Both the position numbers and the translations under genes were made by a program. From contig JAIQGI010000025.1 in NCBI GenBank assembly GCA_020072565.1, positions 21,385 through 85,384 of the forward strand: DNA of 64,000 nt. Reading direction: 5' to 3'. This DNA is from Terriglobia bacterium (GTDB lineage Bacteria > Acidobacteriota > UBA6911). The notes below the pieces were generated by a model, which saw nothing but the letters and a program-made list of their open reading frames with translations, was not told the origin of the DNA and ran no database searches. Shown here one piece after another: positions 8,196 through 16,551 of this stretch; the stretch's first letter is position 1; every line of letters starts with the position of its first letter.

Positions 8196-9788
8196 ATGAC
8201 GAGGCCAATGCATCCAGAACGCCCGATGCGGCGAAGTGTTCCGATCGCCATTGCATTTCTGCTGTTGATTTCGCTGGCGTCGGCGCCGGCGCCGCAGGTG
8301 CAGAGCCCGGACTCTGAGAGTTGCACGAGCATCCTGGTCGGCAAGCTCGCGTCGGCCGATGGCTCCACGATGACCTCCCACTCTTGCGACAGCGGCAGCG
8401 ACAGAACCTGGATGAATATCGTCCCCCGCCAGAAACACGGTGCGGGCGAGCGGGCCAAGGTCTGGCTGGAGCCCAAGCTGACCAAAGGTCCCGACGATAC
8501 CGATCGCGTGCCCACGGGAGAGATCCCACAGGTTGCCGAAACCTACAAGTACCTCAACGCCGCCTATCCCATTATGAACGAGCATCAGCTCGCAATCGGC
8601 GAAACAACGACCGGCGGGAAGCGTGAGCTGCAAAGTAAGGAAGGGATCATTGATGCGCCGGAGCTCTACCGCCTGATCCTGGAAAGAGCCCGGACTGCAC
8701 GCGAGGCCATCCAAGTCGCTGACGAGCTCACCAGAAAGTATGGCTACAACGACGCCGGGGAGTGTTTCACCTTCGCCGACCCGAACGAAGTGTGGCATTT
8801 CGAGATTCTGGGTCCCGGGAGAGGGAAAGTCGGCGCGGTATGGGCTGCAGTCCGCATCCCGGACGACCAGATCGGGGTGTCGGCCAACGCCCACAGGATC
8901 CGGCAGCTCGACCTCAAGAACAAAGACTATTACATGGCCTCGGACAACGTTCTGGCGCTGGCGCAGGAAATGGGGTGGTGGGATCCGAAAAGCGGCCACC
9001 CGTTCGAGTTCTGCTATGCCTACGCCGACAGAAGCAGCATGGGCAGCCGTCGCCGGGAGTGGCGGGTCCTGAGCTTGCTGGCCCCGTCGCTCAGGTTGGA
9101 TCCCAACGCGGAGAACTACCCGCTGTCGGTGAAGCCGGACAAGAAGGTGTCGGTTCAGGATGTGCTCGCGATTTTCCGGGACAGTTACGACGCCACTCCC
9201 TTTGACATGACGCGCAATCTCACGGTCGTCAACCAACAGGGCCAGGCCGTCAAGAGCCCTGTGGCAAATCCGTTCATGAACAGCGATTGGACTTCACTGT
9301 TCCGCATCCAGCGCGAAAGAACGATCTGCTCTCCCACCGCCACTTATTTGCAGATTACGCAATCCCGCTCCTGGCTGCCCAACCCGATCGGGGGCCTGGT
9401 CTGGCTGGGGTACGACAATCCTGCGACCACGCCCCACATGCCCTTCTACATCGGAATCTCACAGATGCCGGAGTCCTTCATGATCGATGGGAGGGAGAAG
9501 TACCGGCGCGATTGTGCCTGGTGGGCTTTCCGGCAGGCAAGCAAGCTCTCCTACATCCGGTACCAGGTGATGAAGGAGGATTTGAAGAGGGTCTGGCAGC
9601 CGATCGAAGCGGATGCTTTCGCGAAACAGAAGGCGACAGAGGATGAAGCACTGCGCCTCTACCAGACCGACCCCGCCAAAGCCGGGGAGTACCTCACGAA
9701 GTATTGCCATGGAATCGCCAACAAGGCAGTGGAAGACTACTGGAAAGTCGGCGAACTGCTGTGGTCGAAATACAATAACAGCTTCTGA
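8196..9788 (+). CDS. Secreted C69-family peptidase (dipeptidase-like)
   Basis: The start at 8196 has AAGGAG at 8184-8189 and gives a 530-residue protein with a signal sequence (about residues 12-32, SVPIAIAFLLLISLASA). Right after it comes SESCTSILVGKLASADGS, the N-terminal pattern of C69 dipeptidases. Here Cys43 would be the nucleophile exposed by processing (Ntn-hydrolase fold). C69 enzymes cleave dipeptides or small peptides. Longer secreted homologues are common in Acidobacteria and Bacteroidetes. The frame is also open upstream to 8118, but that part lies over the operator-like region. It is divergent from the efflux operon and may share its control. Confidence 0.85.
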   Translation: MTRPMHPERPMRRSVPIAIAFLLLISLASAPAPQVQSPDSESCTSILVGKLASADGSTMTSHSCDSGSDRTWMNIVPRQKHGAGERAKVWLEPKLTKGPDDTDRVPTGEIPQVAETYKYLNAAYPIMNEHQLAIGETTTGGKRELQSKEGIIDAPELYRLILERARTAREAIQVADELTRKYGYNDAGECFTFADPNEVWHFEILGPGRGKVGAVWAAVRIPDDQIGVSANAHRIRQLDLKNKDYYMASDNVLALAQEMGWWDPKSGHPFEFCYAYADRSSMGSRRREWRVLSLLAPSLRLDPNAENYPLSVKPDKKVSVQDVLAIFRDSYDATPFDMTRNLTVVNQQGQAVKSPVANPFMNSDWTSLFRIQRERTICSPTATYLQITQSRSWLPNPIGGLVWLGYDNPATTPHMPFYIGISQMPESFMIDGREKYRRDCAWWAFRQASKLSYIRYQVMKEDLKRVWQPIEADAFAKQKATEDEALRLYQTDPAKAGEYLTKYCHGIANKAVEDYWKVGELLWSKYNNSF

Positions 9789-9810
9789 ATTGCCGGACAG
9801 TCGCCCTCTT

Positions 9811-10953
9811 TTATTGCTTTGGGGACTTCGTGGTTTGACTGGTTGGTGGTTCTGAGTTTTGGGTTGGCTCTTTTTCAGAACCGAGCCAGCCCTTTCTGCG
9901 GAAGTAATACAGCAGGCCGATCGCAACCAGAGCCATGAGACCCAGCGCATAGGGATAGCCCAACGCCCATTTGAGTTCGGGAATGTCGAAATTCATTCCG
10001 TAAATGCCGGCGATGAAGGACAGGGGGATAAATATCGCGGCAAACATCGTCAGCACCTTCATGATCTCGTTGGTCCGGTTGCCGAGGCTGGACAGATAGA
10101 CTTCCATCAGGCTCGAAGCCACATCCCGATAGTTTTCCAGCAAATCGATGATCTGCACCGTGTGGTCGTAGCAGTCGCGCAGGTAGATGCGCGTCTCATC
10201 CGAGATCAGAGGAAGAGGGTCCCGGCATAGGGCGTTCACCGCTTCGCGCAACGGCCAAACTGTCCGGCGGAGAGTGAGCAGGGCATATCTCATCTCGTGA
10301 ATCTGCCTGATGAATCGTTTTTCAGGCTGCGCGACGACCGCGTCTTCGATGACTTCCAGTGTTTCCCCGTACTTTTCCAGCACTGGAAAGTACCAGTCGA
10401 TGGTGGCGTCGATCAGGGCATAGGCCAGATGGTCGGGACCGGCGAGGCGGAGGCGGCCCGTATCCTTCCGGATGCGTTCGCGCACGGGATCAAAATAACT
10501 GCCGGTTCGTTCCTGGAAGGTCAGCAGGTAATTTTTGCCGAGAAAGATGCTCAACTGCTCGGATGAGTACGCCTCTTCGGCGTTGATGGCGCGGACCACG
10601 ATGAAGCAGTTGTCTTTGAATTGGTCTACCTTCGCCCTCTGATGAACGTTGAGCACGTCCTCCAGCGCCAACCGATGCAGGTTAAAAATCTCGCCCACTT
10701 TGGTGATCACGGAAACATCGCCCAATCCCATCACGCTGACCCACGTCACCGGCCATTCGCGCAAGAATGACCGGATGCTGTGAACGTCGTCTATGTCTTG
10801 TTCGAGCACCTTTTCCGGACTGTATGCCATCACCTGGATGACCGGCTTGGGCGCCTGCGGATCGACAATCAGAGTTCCGGGTGCGCTCCCGGGCAAGGAT
10901 CTGCGGGGAAAAGCCGGTGCTGAAATCCTGTGTCTGCGGTGCTTGCGCGACAT
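9811..10953 (-). CDS. corA: CorA-type divalent metal transporter
   Basis: This 380-residue protein has a long cytoplasmic N-terminal funnel domain and two C-terminal transmembrane helices. The signature YGMNFD loop is just after the first helix (MFAAIFIPLSFIAGIYGMNF, about residues 312-331), followed by a second helix (YALGLMALVAIGLLYYF) and a basic tail. CorA forms a pentameric channel for Mg2+, Co2+ or Ni2+. The gene converges on the C69 peptidase with 22 bases between stops. The ribosome-binding site lies in a perfect hairpin that touches the start codon (separate entry). Confidence 0.95.
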   Translation of the reverse strand: MSRKHRRHRISAPAFPRRSLPGSAPGTLIVDPQAPKPVIQVMAYSPEKVLEQDIDDVHSIRSFLREWPVTWVSVMGLGDVSVITKVGEIFNLHRLALEDVLNVHQRAKVDQFKDNCFIVVRAINAEEAYSSEQLSIFLGKNYLLTFQERTGSYFDPVRERIRKDTGRLRLAGPDHLAYALIDATIDWYFPVLEKYGETLEVIEDAVVAQPEKRFIRQIHEMRYALLTLRRTVWPLREAVNALCRDPLPLISDETRIYLRDCYDHTVQIIDLLENYRDVASSLMEVYLSSLGNRTNEIMKVLTMFAAIFIPLSFIAGIYGMNFDIPELKWALGYPYALGLMALVAIGLLYYFRRKGWLGSEKEPTQNSEPPTSQTTKSPKQ

Positions 10954-10976
10954 AGCCTGCCTCCGTTGTGCAGGCT
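10954..10976 (-). promoter_or_regulatory. corA: Hairpin holding the corA Shine-Dalgarno
   Basis: Read on the minus strand, AGCCTGC and GCAGGCT form a perfect 7-bp stem around a 9-base loop. The second arm ends directly at the corA ATG. The GGAGG-like Shine-Dalgarno runs from the loop into that arm. Folding would sequester the ribosome-binding site. Whether this responds to magnesium or any other signal is inference. Confidence 0.45.
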
Positions 10977-11207
10977 GATTCTACACCTGGACCGAAACGG
11001 ACATTCCGATTTTCCAGTCCGCATCCACATGTCGCGGCGTGAGAACGAGCGATTCGGAATGCCCCCCTTGGCGCGAGGACTTGAACTTTGGCCCGGGTAT
11101 CTTCAATCTTTATTCAAGATGGTCGGGTGCCGCCTGCTCGGGTGTGGGATTCATGGAACCATAGGGAGCGGGAAATCGTTTTATCGGTAACTCGACAAGG
11201 AGGTTCT

Positions 11208-12470
11208 ATGTCCGGAGCACCCTCAACCCTCGTGGGCGTCAGCCGTCCCATGGTAAAGGCCCTGTTTATCGCAAGTTGCCTGCTGTCAATCGTCTCATGG
11301 TATACGACCCAGCAGGGCATGGCGCTTTACCTGGCGCCCTGGTTCGCACTTCTGGCATCCCTCGGCGTGCAGTCGGCCCTGGTTCTGGTTGCCTGGCTGG
11401 TAGGAATAAGCAAAACCAAGCGCGCCCTCCTCATCGCCGTGTACGCCATCACGGCGATGGTGTCGATTTCGTTTTCCTACGCCTGCCTCTACACGTGGTT
11501 TTCCGCCCGCGAGCGGCCCGCGACAATCCAACGCAAACTCTACGACTCGTTGAGCACTGCATCGGGACAGGCGCAGGAACTCGTGGCGGGCGCGATCAGC
11601 GAAGGTCAAAAGCACGTTCTCGCCCTTGAAGAGATGACGGGCGCTGAAAAGGCTCATGGATACATCTCCAGAGCTCATGACTCCGATCCCTACCTGGCCA
11701 GGATCCGGGAGGCGGTGGCGCGTGAAGCACAGACCTATAACTCCAGCTATCCGGAAGGGATCGGCCAGGGCCTGCGCTACACAGCCTTCGATCGCTACGC
11801 AAAACTGGCCCGTCAGTCCCTGGAACGCATGCAGGCGGCACAGCAATCGTTGACCGATTTCCGGAACAATCTCAAGCCGCTCGAATCGACCGAAAACCAG
11901 CTTCGGAGCTTCCAGCAGGTCTTCGATGCCGTCCCCTGGCAGGAAGTCAAAGAGACACTCCACACCCAGAATTTCGCGCTCCCGGCGGTGCCCTCCTATA
12001 CCGACTTCGTGGATCGCTCGGCCAGCGGGCAGGAGGATCTTCTGATCGCGTTCCAGGAACTGGTATCCGCGCCCGGCAGCCGGCACGTCTTCGCCTTCGC
12101 CCTGGCAGCGTTCATCGACCTGATCGTATTCCTGCTGGCATACTCCTCGGGCCCATACTTCTTCGGGGCGCCGGAAGAGCGCTGGATTTCGGCCGGCGCG
12201 GTCATGGATTCCAGTGACGATCAGGTCTTTACCAGGAATCTTCTCCGCAAGCTGATCCCGAGCCCCCAGGGAATGGCCCGCGTCGATGCGTCCGGATTGA
12301 GCCCCGGGGAACAGCAACTGTGCCTTCTGCTGGTCTCCAAAGGACATGCCGCACCGGTACACGAGGAGGGGAAGCTTTTCTATCTGCTCGATCAGGCGAT
12401 TCACGAGCAGATGGTGGAGTCCCTGGCCAATCCAGGGCTGTCGCTGCGCGCCTCAGTAAAATCCGTATAA
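11208..12470 (+). CDS. Unknown membrane protein with periplasmic or cytoplasmic coiled coil
   Basis: The ATG at 11208 has an ideal AAGGAGG 5-6 bases upstream; the frame is open 40 codons further, but that part is not convincing. The 420-residue product has three transmembrane helices near residues 16-33, 40-64 and 72-95, a long charged helical section with coiled-coil character (about 100-260), and a fourth helix near 294-312 (FAFALAAFIDLIVFLLAYSSG). A soluble C-terminal domain of about 100 residues follows. The layout resembles phage or conjugation membrane proteins, or DUF-type sensors, but no family was recognised. It stands alone between corA and the DsbD-like gene. Confidence 0.75.
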   Translation: MSGAPSTLVGVSRPMVKALFIASCLLSIVSWYTTQQGMALYLAPWFALLASLGVQSALVLVAWLVGISKTKRALLIAVYAITAMVSISFSYACLYTWFSARERPATIQRKLYDSLSTASGQAQELVAGAISEGQKHVLALEEMTGAEKAHGYISRAHDSDPYLARIREAVAREAQTYNSSYPEGIGQGLRYTAFDRYAKLARQSLERMQAAQQSLTDFRNNLKPLESTENQLRSFQQVFDAVPWQEVKETLHTQNFALPAVPSYTDFVDRSASGQEDLLIAFQELVSAPGSRHVFAFALAAFIDLIVFLLAYSSGPYFFGAPEERWISAGAVMDSSDDQVFTRNLLRKLIPSPQGMARVDASGLSPGEQQLCLLLVSKGHAAPVHEEGKLFYLLDQAIHEQMVESLANPGLSLRASVKSV

Positions 12471-12596
12471 TCCCCGGCTAAAGGACTGCCACGGATTTCA
12501 AACATGCCGCCCTGTGCGATCGGAATCACGTTTTCCAGTTGTAACCTGCCGGGGGTTGTTGGTACAAGGTGATCCGCAATCAGGGGAGGTAAAGAA

Positions 12597-13118
12597 ATGC
12601 TGGATAGAGGATTGGGGAGCACAGCGGTTTTAGCTCTGGTGCTTATTTGTGTTCTACTCATCCCGGGAGCCGCCACCGAGGGTTCGGGACAGATACCGAG
12701 GGAACCTGTCAAGTGGTCCATCAAAGCCACGCTCCCTGACAAACCGCTCAAGCCGGGTGATAAACTCACCCTGCAGCTGACGGCAAAAATCGAGGAGGGC
12801 TGGCATCTCTATGCCACGGATCAGGCAGAAGGAGGGCCGACACCGACACGCATCGTGGTGCCATCGGATCAGTCGTTTGAACAGGCGGGCACGATCGAAT
12901 CCTCAGAACCCAAGTCTGCGATGGATCCGAACTTCAATCTCATGACCGAATACTATGAAGGGCAGGCCGCCTTCACGATCCCGGTGAAGGTGGCGGCAAC
13001 CGCAACTGCCGGCAAGTCGGAGGTAAGAGTCAACGTGAGCTTCCAGACCTGCAATGAGGAGCTTTGCCTGCCGCCCAAAACAGTGAAGCTTGCCCTCGAA
13101 GTCAACCTCACGCGTTGA
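12597..13118 (+). CDS. Secreted DsbD-alpha-like domain protein
   Basis: This 173-residue protein has a signal peptide (about residues 8-26) and one immunoglobulin-like domain. The ending VSFQTCNEELCLPP is the CxxxxC hallmark of the N-terminal (alpha) domain of DsbD, the periplasmic disulfide reductase that passes electrons from the cytoplasm. The membrane and C-terminal thioredoxin domains of full DsbD are absent. The protein is therefore a free alpha domain, either a redox partner of another CcdA/DsbD-type protein or a redox-independent binding domain. A GGGGAGG Shine-Dalgarno lies about 9 bases upstream. The next gene on the right is convergent. Confidence 0.8.
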   Translation: MLDRGLGSTAVLALVLICVLLIPGAATEGSGQIPREPVKWSIKATLPDKPLKPGDKLTLQLTAKIEEGWHLYATDQAEGGPTPTRIVVPSDQSFEQAGTIESSEPKSAMDPNFNLMTEYYEGQAAFTIPVKVAATATAGKSEVRVNVSFQTCNEELCLPPKTVKLALEVNLTR

Positions 13119-13247
13119 GTGCGGTCTCAAACAAAACCATGAAAGGCACCGAATCCTTCAGCCTGTTCCGTGGTTTCCTGCCGCCACCAGCGAAATTCCA
13201 GCGACGAATATCCATCCACAGAGCGCGCAACTCATACCTCTCGTACG

Positions 13248-14132
13248 TCACTCGGGACGGCAATGGCGGCACGGGCGGAAGCCCGCTGCCCTCGCGTTCG
13301 CACCACTTGCGAGCAAGACACGGTTCCGGACCTGCACGCGGCGCGCGTCGCGGCAGGTTGGAAAACAAAAAATGCCGGTGCTCTTGCAGCCGATGTAACG
13401 TATGCCCTCGTTTGCATACTTCTCAAGTTCGTCCACCGGCACCCCTTCGCGCGCAAGCAGGGCTCGTTTGAGCGACGTGCCGAACGCATATCGGCCGATG
13501 CCGCCTGCCGCGGGAACCACCCGGTGACAAGGCAGGAGAAGCGGTACGGGATTGTGCGCCATCGTGTTCCCGACCGCCCGAACCGCTCTGGGCCTGCCGG
13601 CCTCACGCGCCAGCCAGCTGTAGGGGCGTACTTCGCCGCGGGGAATCTGCCGCAAGAGCGTCAGAACCGTCTGCTCGAAAGCCGAGAGTCTGGACAAATC
13701 CACGCGTACGGTCGGAGGAGGGTTGCCCGTCGCCGCCGACTTTACGGCACGGGCATAGGATTCGGGAAGTTCCCCTCGGAGAGGCCGCCCGCCCAATCGC
13801 TTCCGGTACAGGTCCTCGAAGGATGAGGAGTCGCTTCCGCCCAGGTCCACCATCGTCACACCGTGAGCATTAAATCCCACCCAGAGCCTGCCGAGATCCG
13901 TTTCTACCGAGGAGTAACGCTCGCCAGCTCTTTCTTGCACATGCGCGAGGATGCCGGACGGAGCCCTGACCTGCAGCCAGCCCAAATCCGCTGCCAATTC
14001 TCCAATTCCGGCCAGCTCGCGGGTGCACTCCGGGCATTGAGACAGGTGCGCGAGAACCTCTGCCTGCTCGGCCCGCTTCAATTCGCCGGTGCGGAAAACA
14101 TCCAGTCGTTTCAATACTGCATCACAGCGCAT
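13248..14132 (-). CDS. Anti-sigma zinc finger / O6-alkylguanine-DNA alkyltransferase / Ada metal-binding domain fusion
   Basis: Three domains are visible in 294 residues. Residues 1-50 form a zinc-binding anti-sigma (ZAS, zf-HC2) domain with Cys3, His29, Cys33 and Cys36. Residues about 70-232 form an Ogt/MGMT domain with the PCHRV active site (Cys202), preceded by the typical winged-helix region and NTMAHNPVP. Residues about 240-294 match the Ada N-terminal zinc domain with FCFPTC (Cys256, Cys260) and RPCRHC (Cys288, Cys291), the thiolate cluster that takes methyl groups from DNA phosphotriesters. Ada normally has this domain at the N terminus, followed by an AraC helix-turn-helix, which is missing here. 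No membrane segment is present. The start overlaps the ECF sigma gene by 11 bases. I infer a cytoplasmic anti-sigma factor whose sigma binding responds to DNA alkylation. Confidence 0.9.
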   Translation of the reverse strand: MRCDAVLKRLDVFRTGELKRAEQAEVLAHLSQCPECTRELAGIGELAADLGWLQVRAPSGILAHVQERAGERYSSVETDLGRLWVGFNAHGVTMVDLGGSDSSSFEDLYRKRLGGRPLRGELPESYARAVKSAATGNPPPTVRVDLSRLSAFEQTVLTLLRQIPRGEVRPYSWLAREAGRPRAVRAVGNTMAHNPVPLLLPCHRVVPAAGGIGRYAFGTSLKRALLAREGVPVDELEKYANEGIRYIGCKSTGIFCFPTCRDARRVQVRNRVLLASGANARAAGFRPCRHCRPE

Positions 14133-14709
14133 TTCTGCCTCCGCTCTTTGTCAGAGTCGTGCGCAATTTACGCAGAGCGCGGAACACCTTGCCCCGCACG
14201 GAAGTTTCGCCGGACCCAACGATGGCCGCGATTTCGGCGTAGGACAGCTCTTCCATGAATCTGAGCACCACCAGATCGCGCGCTTCGCGGTCAAGACGAT
14301 CCAGCGCCGACTGCAAAGCCCTGCGCTTCTCCCCCGTCTCCAGATTCCGGATCCCTTCAGCTGCTGGGCCTGAACCGGATGCCTGCGCCTCGACGGAATC
14401 CTCGACAGAAACCTCTCTCCTCACCCGTCGCCTGCGGCATCGCGTGAATGCCAGGTTGCGGGTGATGCGGAACAGCCAGGGCCCCAATTCGAGATTGCGG
14501 CACATCGGCTCATCATAGCGTTTGGTAAGTGCGTCGCAGGCGCGCATGAATGCGTCCTGGGTCACCTCCCGTGCATCGAAGGGATCGCGAAGCAAACGCA
14601 ACGCATAGCTGTAGAGCCGATCCTGGTAGTTTCGGACCAGACGTTCCACGGCCCCGTCTGCGTTTCGATGCACTGCCAGTGCCAGATTGTCGAGCTTGCC
14701 GCCGGTCAC
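14122..14709 (-). CDS. ECF-family RNA polymerase sigma factor
   Basis: This 195-residue protein has region 2 (LVRNYQDRLYSYALRLLRD, then DAREVTQDAFMRA), a basic linker, and region 4 (LDREARDLVVLRFMEELSYAEIA, then GETSVRGKVFRALRKLR). There is no region 1.1 or 3, as expected for an extracytoplasmic-function sigma factor. The start is a GTG with GGGAGGG a few bases upstream. Its end overlaps the anti-sigma/alkyltransferase gene by 11 bases, so the two are translationally coupled and should act as a sigma/anti-sigma pair. Target promoters are unknown; autoregulation is likely but not shown by sequence. Confidence 0.93.
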   Translation of the reverse strand: MTGGKLDNLALAVHRNADGAVERLVRNYQDRLYSYALRLLRDPFDAREVTQDAFMRACDALTKRYDEPMCRNLELGPWLFRITRNLAFTRCRRRRVRREVSVEDSVEAQASGSGPAAEGIRNLETGEKRRALQSALDRLDREARDLVVLRFMEELSYAEIAAIVGSGETSVRGKVFRALRKLRTTLTKSGGRNAL

Positions 14710-14868
14710 TTGACCCTCCCGATCCTGCCACGCCGCTCACTACCTATAACACGGCCGCCTGTGCTTCCGTTCGCCTGAAAGTTTTCTCTGTAACGCTTCC
14801 GATGCCGGAGGGATCGAACTGAAAATTATCAACCATGGTACTCGGCCATTCACAGTAAGGAGGACGCG

Positions 14869-15174
14869 ACGCGGATATTGATGAACGTGAGCATTCCAAA
14901 CCAGGAGTTTAATGCCGCTCTCAGGGACGGCACCTGAGGGAAAAAGTTGCGCCATATCCTCGAGGAAACCAGGCCGGAGGCAGTCTATTTTACGGAACAG
15001 GATGGAAAACGGGGGGCGATGTTGGTCGTCAACGTTACCGACCAGACCAAGCTTCCGGCCGTAACCATGCCTTGGCTCCTGACCTTCAACGCCGACGTAA
15101 GACATAGAATTGCTTTGACTTTTGAGGACATCCAGAAGGCCGACATCGAGGACCTGACTAAGAAGTGCTCTTAG
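14869..15174 (+). pseudogene. Small conserved protein gene interrupted by an in-frame TGA
   Basis: One frame runs from 14869 to the TAG at 15174 with a single interruption, TGA at 14935-14937. Before it the reading is RILMNVSIPNQEFNAALRDGT; after it, GKKLRHILEETRPEAVYFTEQ and so on, giving about 100 residues. This matches a small alpha/beta family I remember, whose members run through this point with a leucine-like residue. An AAGGAGG sits 5 bases before an ACG at 14869-14871 where an ATG would be expected, and the next possible starts are TTG 14878 and ATG 14881. Both the start and one internal codon thus look mutated. Selenocysteine insertion is possible in principle because tRNA-Sec is in the window, but no SECIS-like hairpin was evident. 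Confidence 0.65.
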
Positions 15175-15273
15175 TCGGTCAGGGGGCCGGTGGCGCCGCC
15201 AGGACGCCGGGAAATCAGAGCCTTCAGGGTCTTGGCGGAATTCCTGCCCTGTGGGCGTTTATGGCTGGATCAA

Positions 15274-16329
15274 TTAACCCCAGATGTCACCGACCGTGAA
15301 TCCTTCCGGAAACGGATCTTCGGGATCGACGACATAGGTGCAGAGTCCCGTGATCCATGCTTGCCCGCTGAGGGTTGGTATGACCGCCTGGTACTTGCCG
15401 ACCTGGGTCACTCCGGTCAGACGGCCGGTGAAGATCGTGCCCAGGATCCCTTCGTGGCAAAAGTCCTCGTTCAGTCCCAGCTTGCCCCTGGCATAGAGCG
15501 TCGCCATTTTCGCGCAGGTGCCGGTGCCGCATGGTGAGCGATCGATGGCGCCGGTCCAGGTGGCCGGGCGGTTCCAGTCGAGTTTACCCGTGGAGACCGT
15601 CACGGCATTCTTCATATGAGCTTCCGGACGGGTCGGAGGCGCGGAGAGTTCCGCAATCGTGATCCCGGAAAAGCCGGGCTGCTCGGGATGCACCACCGGC
15701 AACTGTTCCTGGGCCGCTGCCTTGATCATCTCGCTGATGCGGACTATGTCCCGTCCTTCATCGGGCGTCAGGCGCAGCCCGAACGGGGCCGCCTCGGCGA
15801 TGACATAGAACATGCCGCCATACGCAACATCCACGGTTGCGGTCCCGAGGTGCGGAACCTCGATGCGCGCATCCAGGTAGGCCGCAAACGCCGGCACATT
15901 TTGAAAAGTGACGCGCTCGACTTTGCCGTTGGCACAGTCTGCCCGGACCCGGATCAATCCCGCCGGGGATTCCAGCATCAACTCCGTGACCGGTTCCCGC
16001 ATCGGCAGCATCCCGGTTTCGAGCAAGACCGTAGTGACACAGATGGTATTCGTCCCCGACATGCCGGGATACTCCACCTGTTCCATGATGACAAAGCCGG
16101 CATCGGCGCCGGGGTGCGTGGGTGGCAGGATCAGATTGCAGTTTGCGGCCGGATATCCGCGCGGCTCGCGCAACATGCGCTTGCGCAAGCCGTCCATGTG
16201 CGTCTGGAGATAACGCATCTTGTCGAACATGGTGGCTCCCGGGACATCGAGCACGCCCCCGACAATTACCCTTCCGGGTTCCCCACACGCATGGGCATCA
16301 ACGGCTTGAATCATATTGGCAAGGCGCAT
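15274..16329 (-). CDS. Proline racemase-superfamily enzyme, probable hydroxyproline 2-epimerase
   Basis: The start at 16329 (MRLANMIQAVDAHACG) has a GGGAGA Shine-Dalgarno, giving 351 residues, the usual length. Both halves of the active site are visible: MSGTNTI with Ser91 in place of the first catalytic cysteine, and SPCGTGTCA with Cys267. Ser/Cys members are known in this superfamily and tend to be 4-hydroxyproline epimerases, whereas Cys/Thr pairs mark trans-3-hydroxyproline dehydratases. The reaction would invert C2 of (hydroxy)proline by two-base proton exchange. No other hydroxyproline-catabolism gene is adjacent, so substrate is inferred from family only. It is divergent from the C45-like gene. 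Confidence 0.85.
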   Translation of the reverse strand: MRLANMIQAVDAHACGEPGRVIVGGVLDVPGATMFDKMRYLQTHMDGLRKRMLREPRGYPAANCNLILPPTHPGADAGFVIMEQVEYPGMSGTNTICVTTVLLETGMLPMREPVTELMLESPAGLIRVRADCANGKVERVTFQNVPAFAAYLDARIEVPHLGTATVDVAYGGMFYVIAEAAPFGLRLTPDEGRDIVRISEMIKAAAQEQLPVVHPEQPGFSGITIAELSAPPTRPEAHMKNAVTVSTGKLDWNRPATWTGAIDRSPCGTGTCAKMATLYARGKLGLNEDFCHEGILGTIFTGRLTGVTQVGKYQAVIPTLSGQAWITGLCTYVVDPEDPFPEGFTVGDIWG

Positions 16330-16551
16330 GCTCTTCTCCCTTCTCTTAAACCTGCGCGATCGAACGCGCATTATCCTACCCCCGATTGCAGGCCGATTGC
16401 TACCGGGCACAACGGGGGACAGAATTAGGGTGATTGGCCGCGAAAATGTATAATCGCATGACCATTGTGCCCGGATGAATTAGAATAGGGTTTATCCAGT
16501 ACAGGCCAAGAAAAGACAGGAGTGGGTAGCGCCCATGGCGCCGGAGGAATC

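Noticed and set aside
14935..14937. TGA as a selenocysteine codon
   Set aside because: Not accepted as the main reading: no SECIS-like hairpin was seen just downstream, the start codon is also damaged, and the site is not a recalled cysteine position. Kept as a testable alternative in the findings.
16449..16454. TATAAT upstream of the C45-like gene
   Set aside because: A perfect -10 hexamer, but no acceptable -35 at 16-18 bases, so not listed as a promoter.
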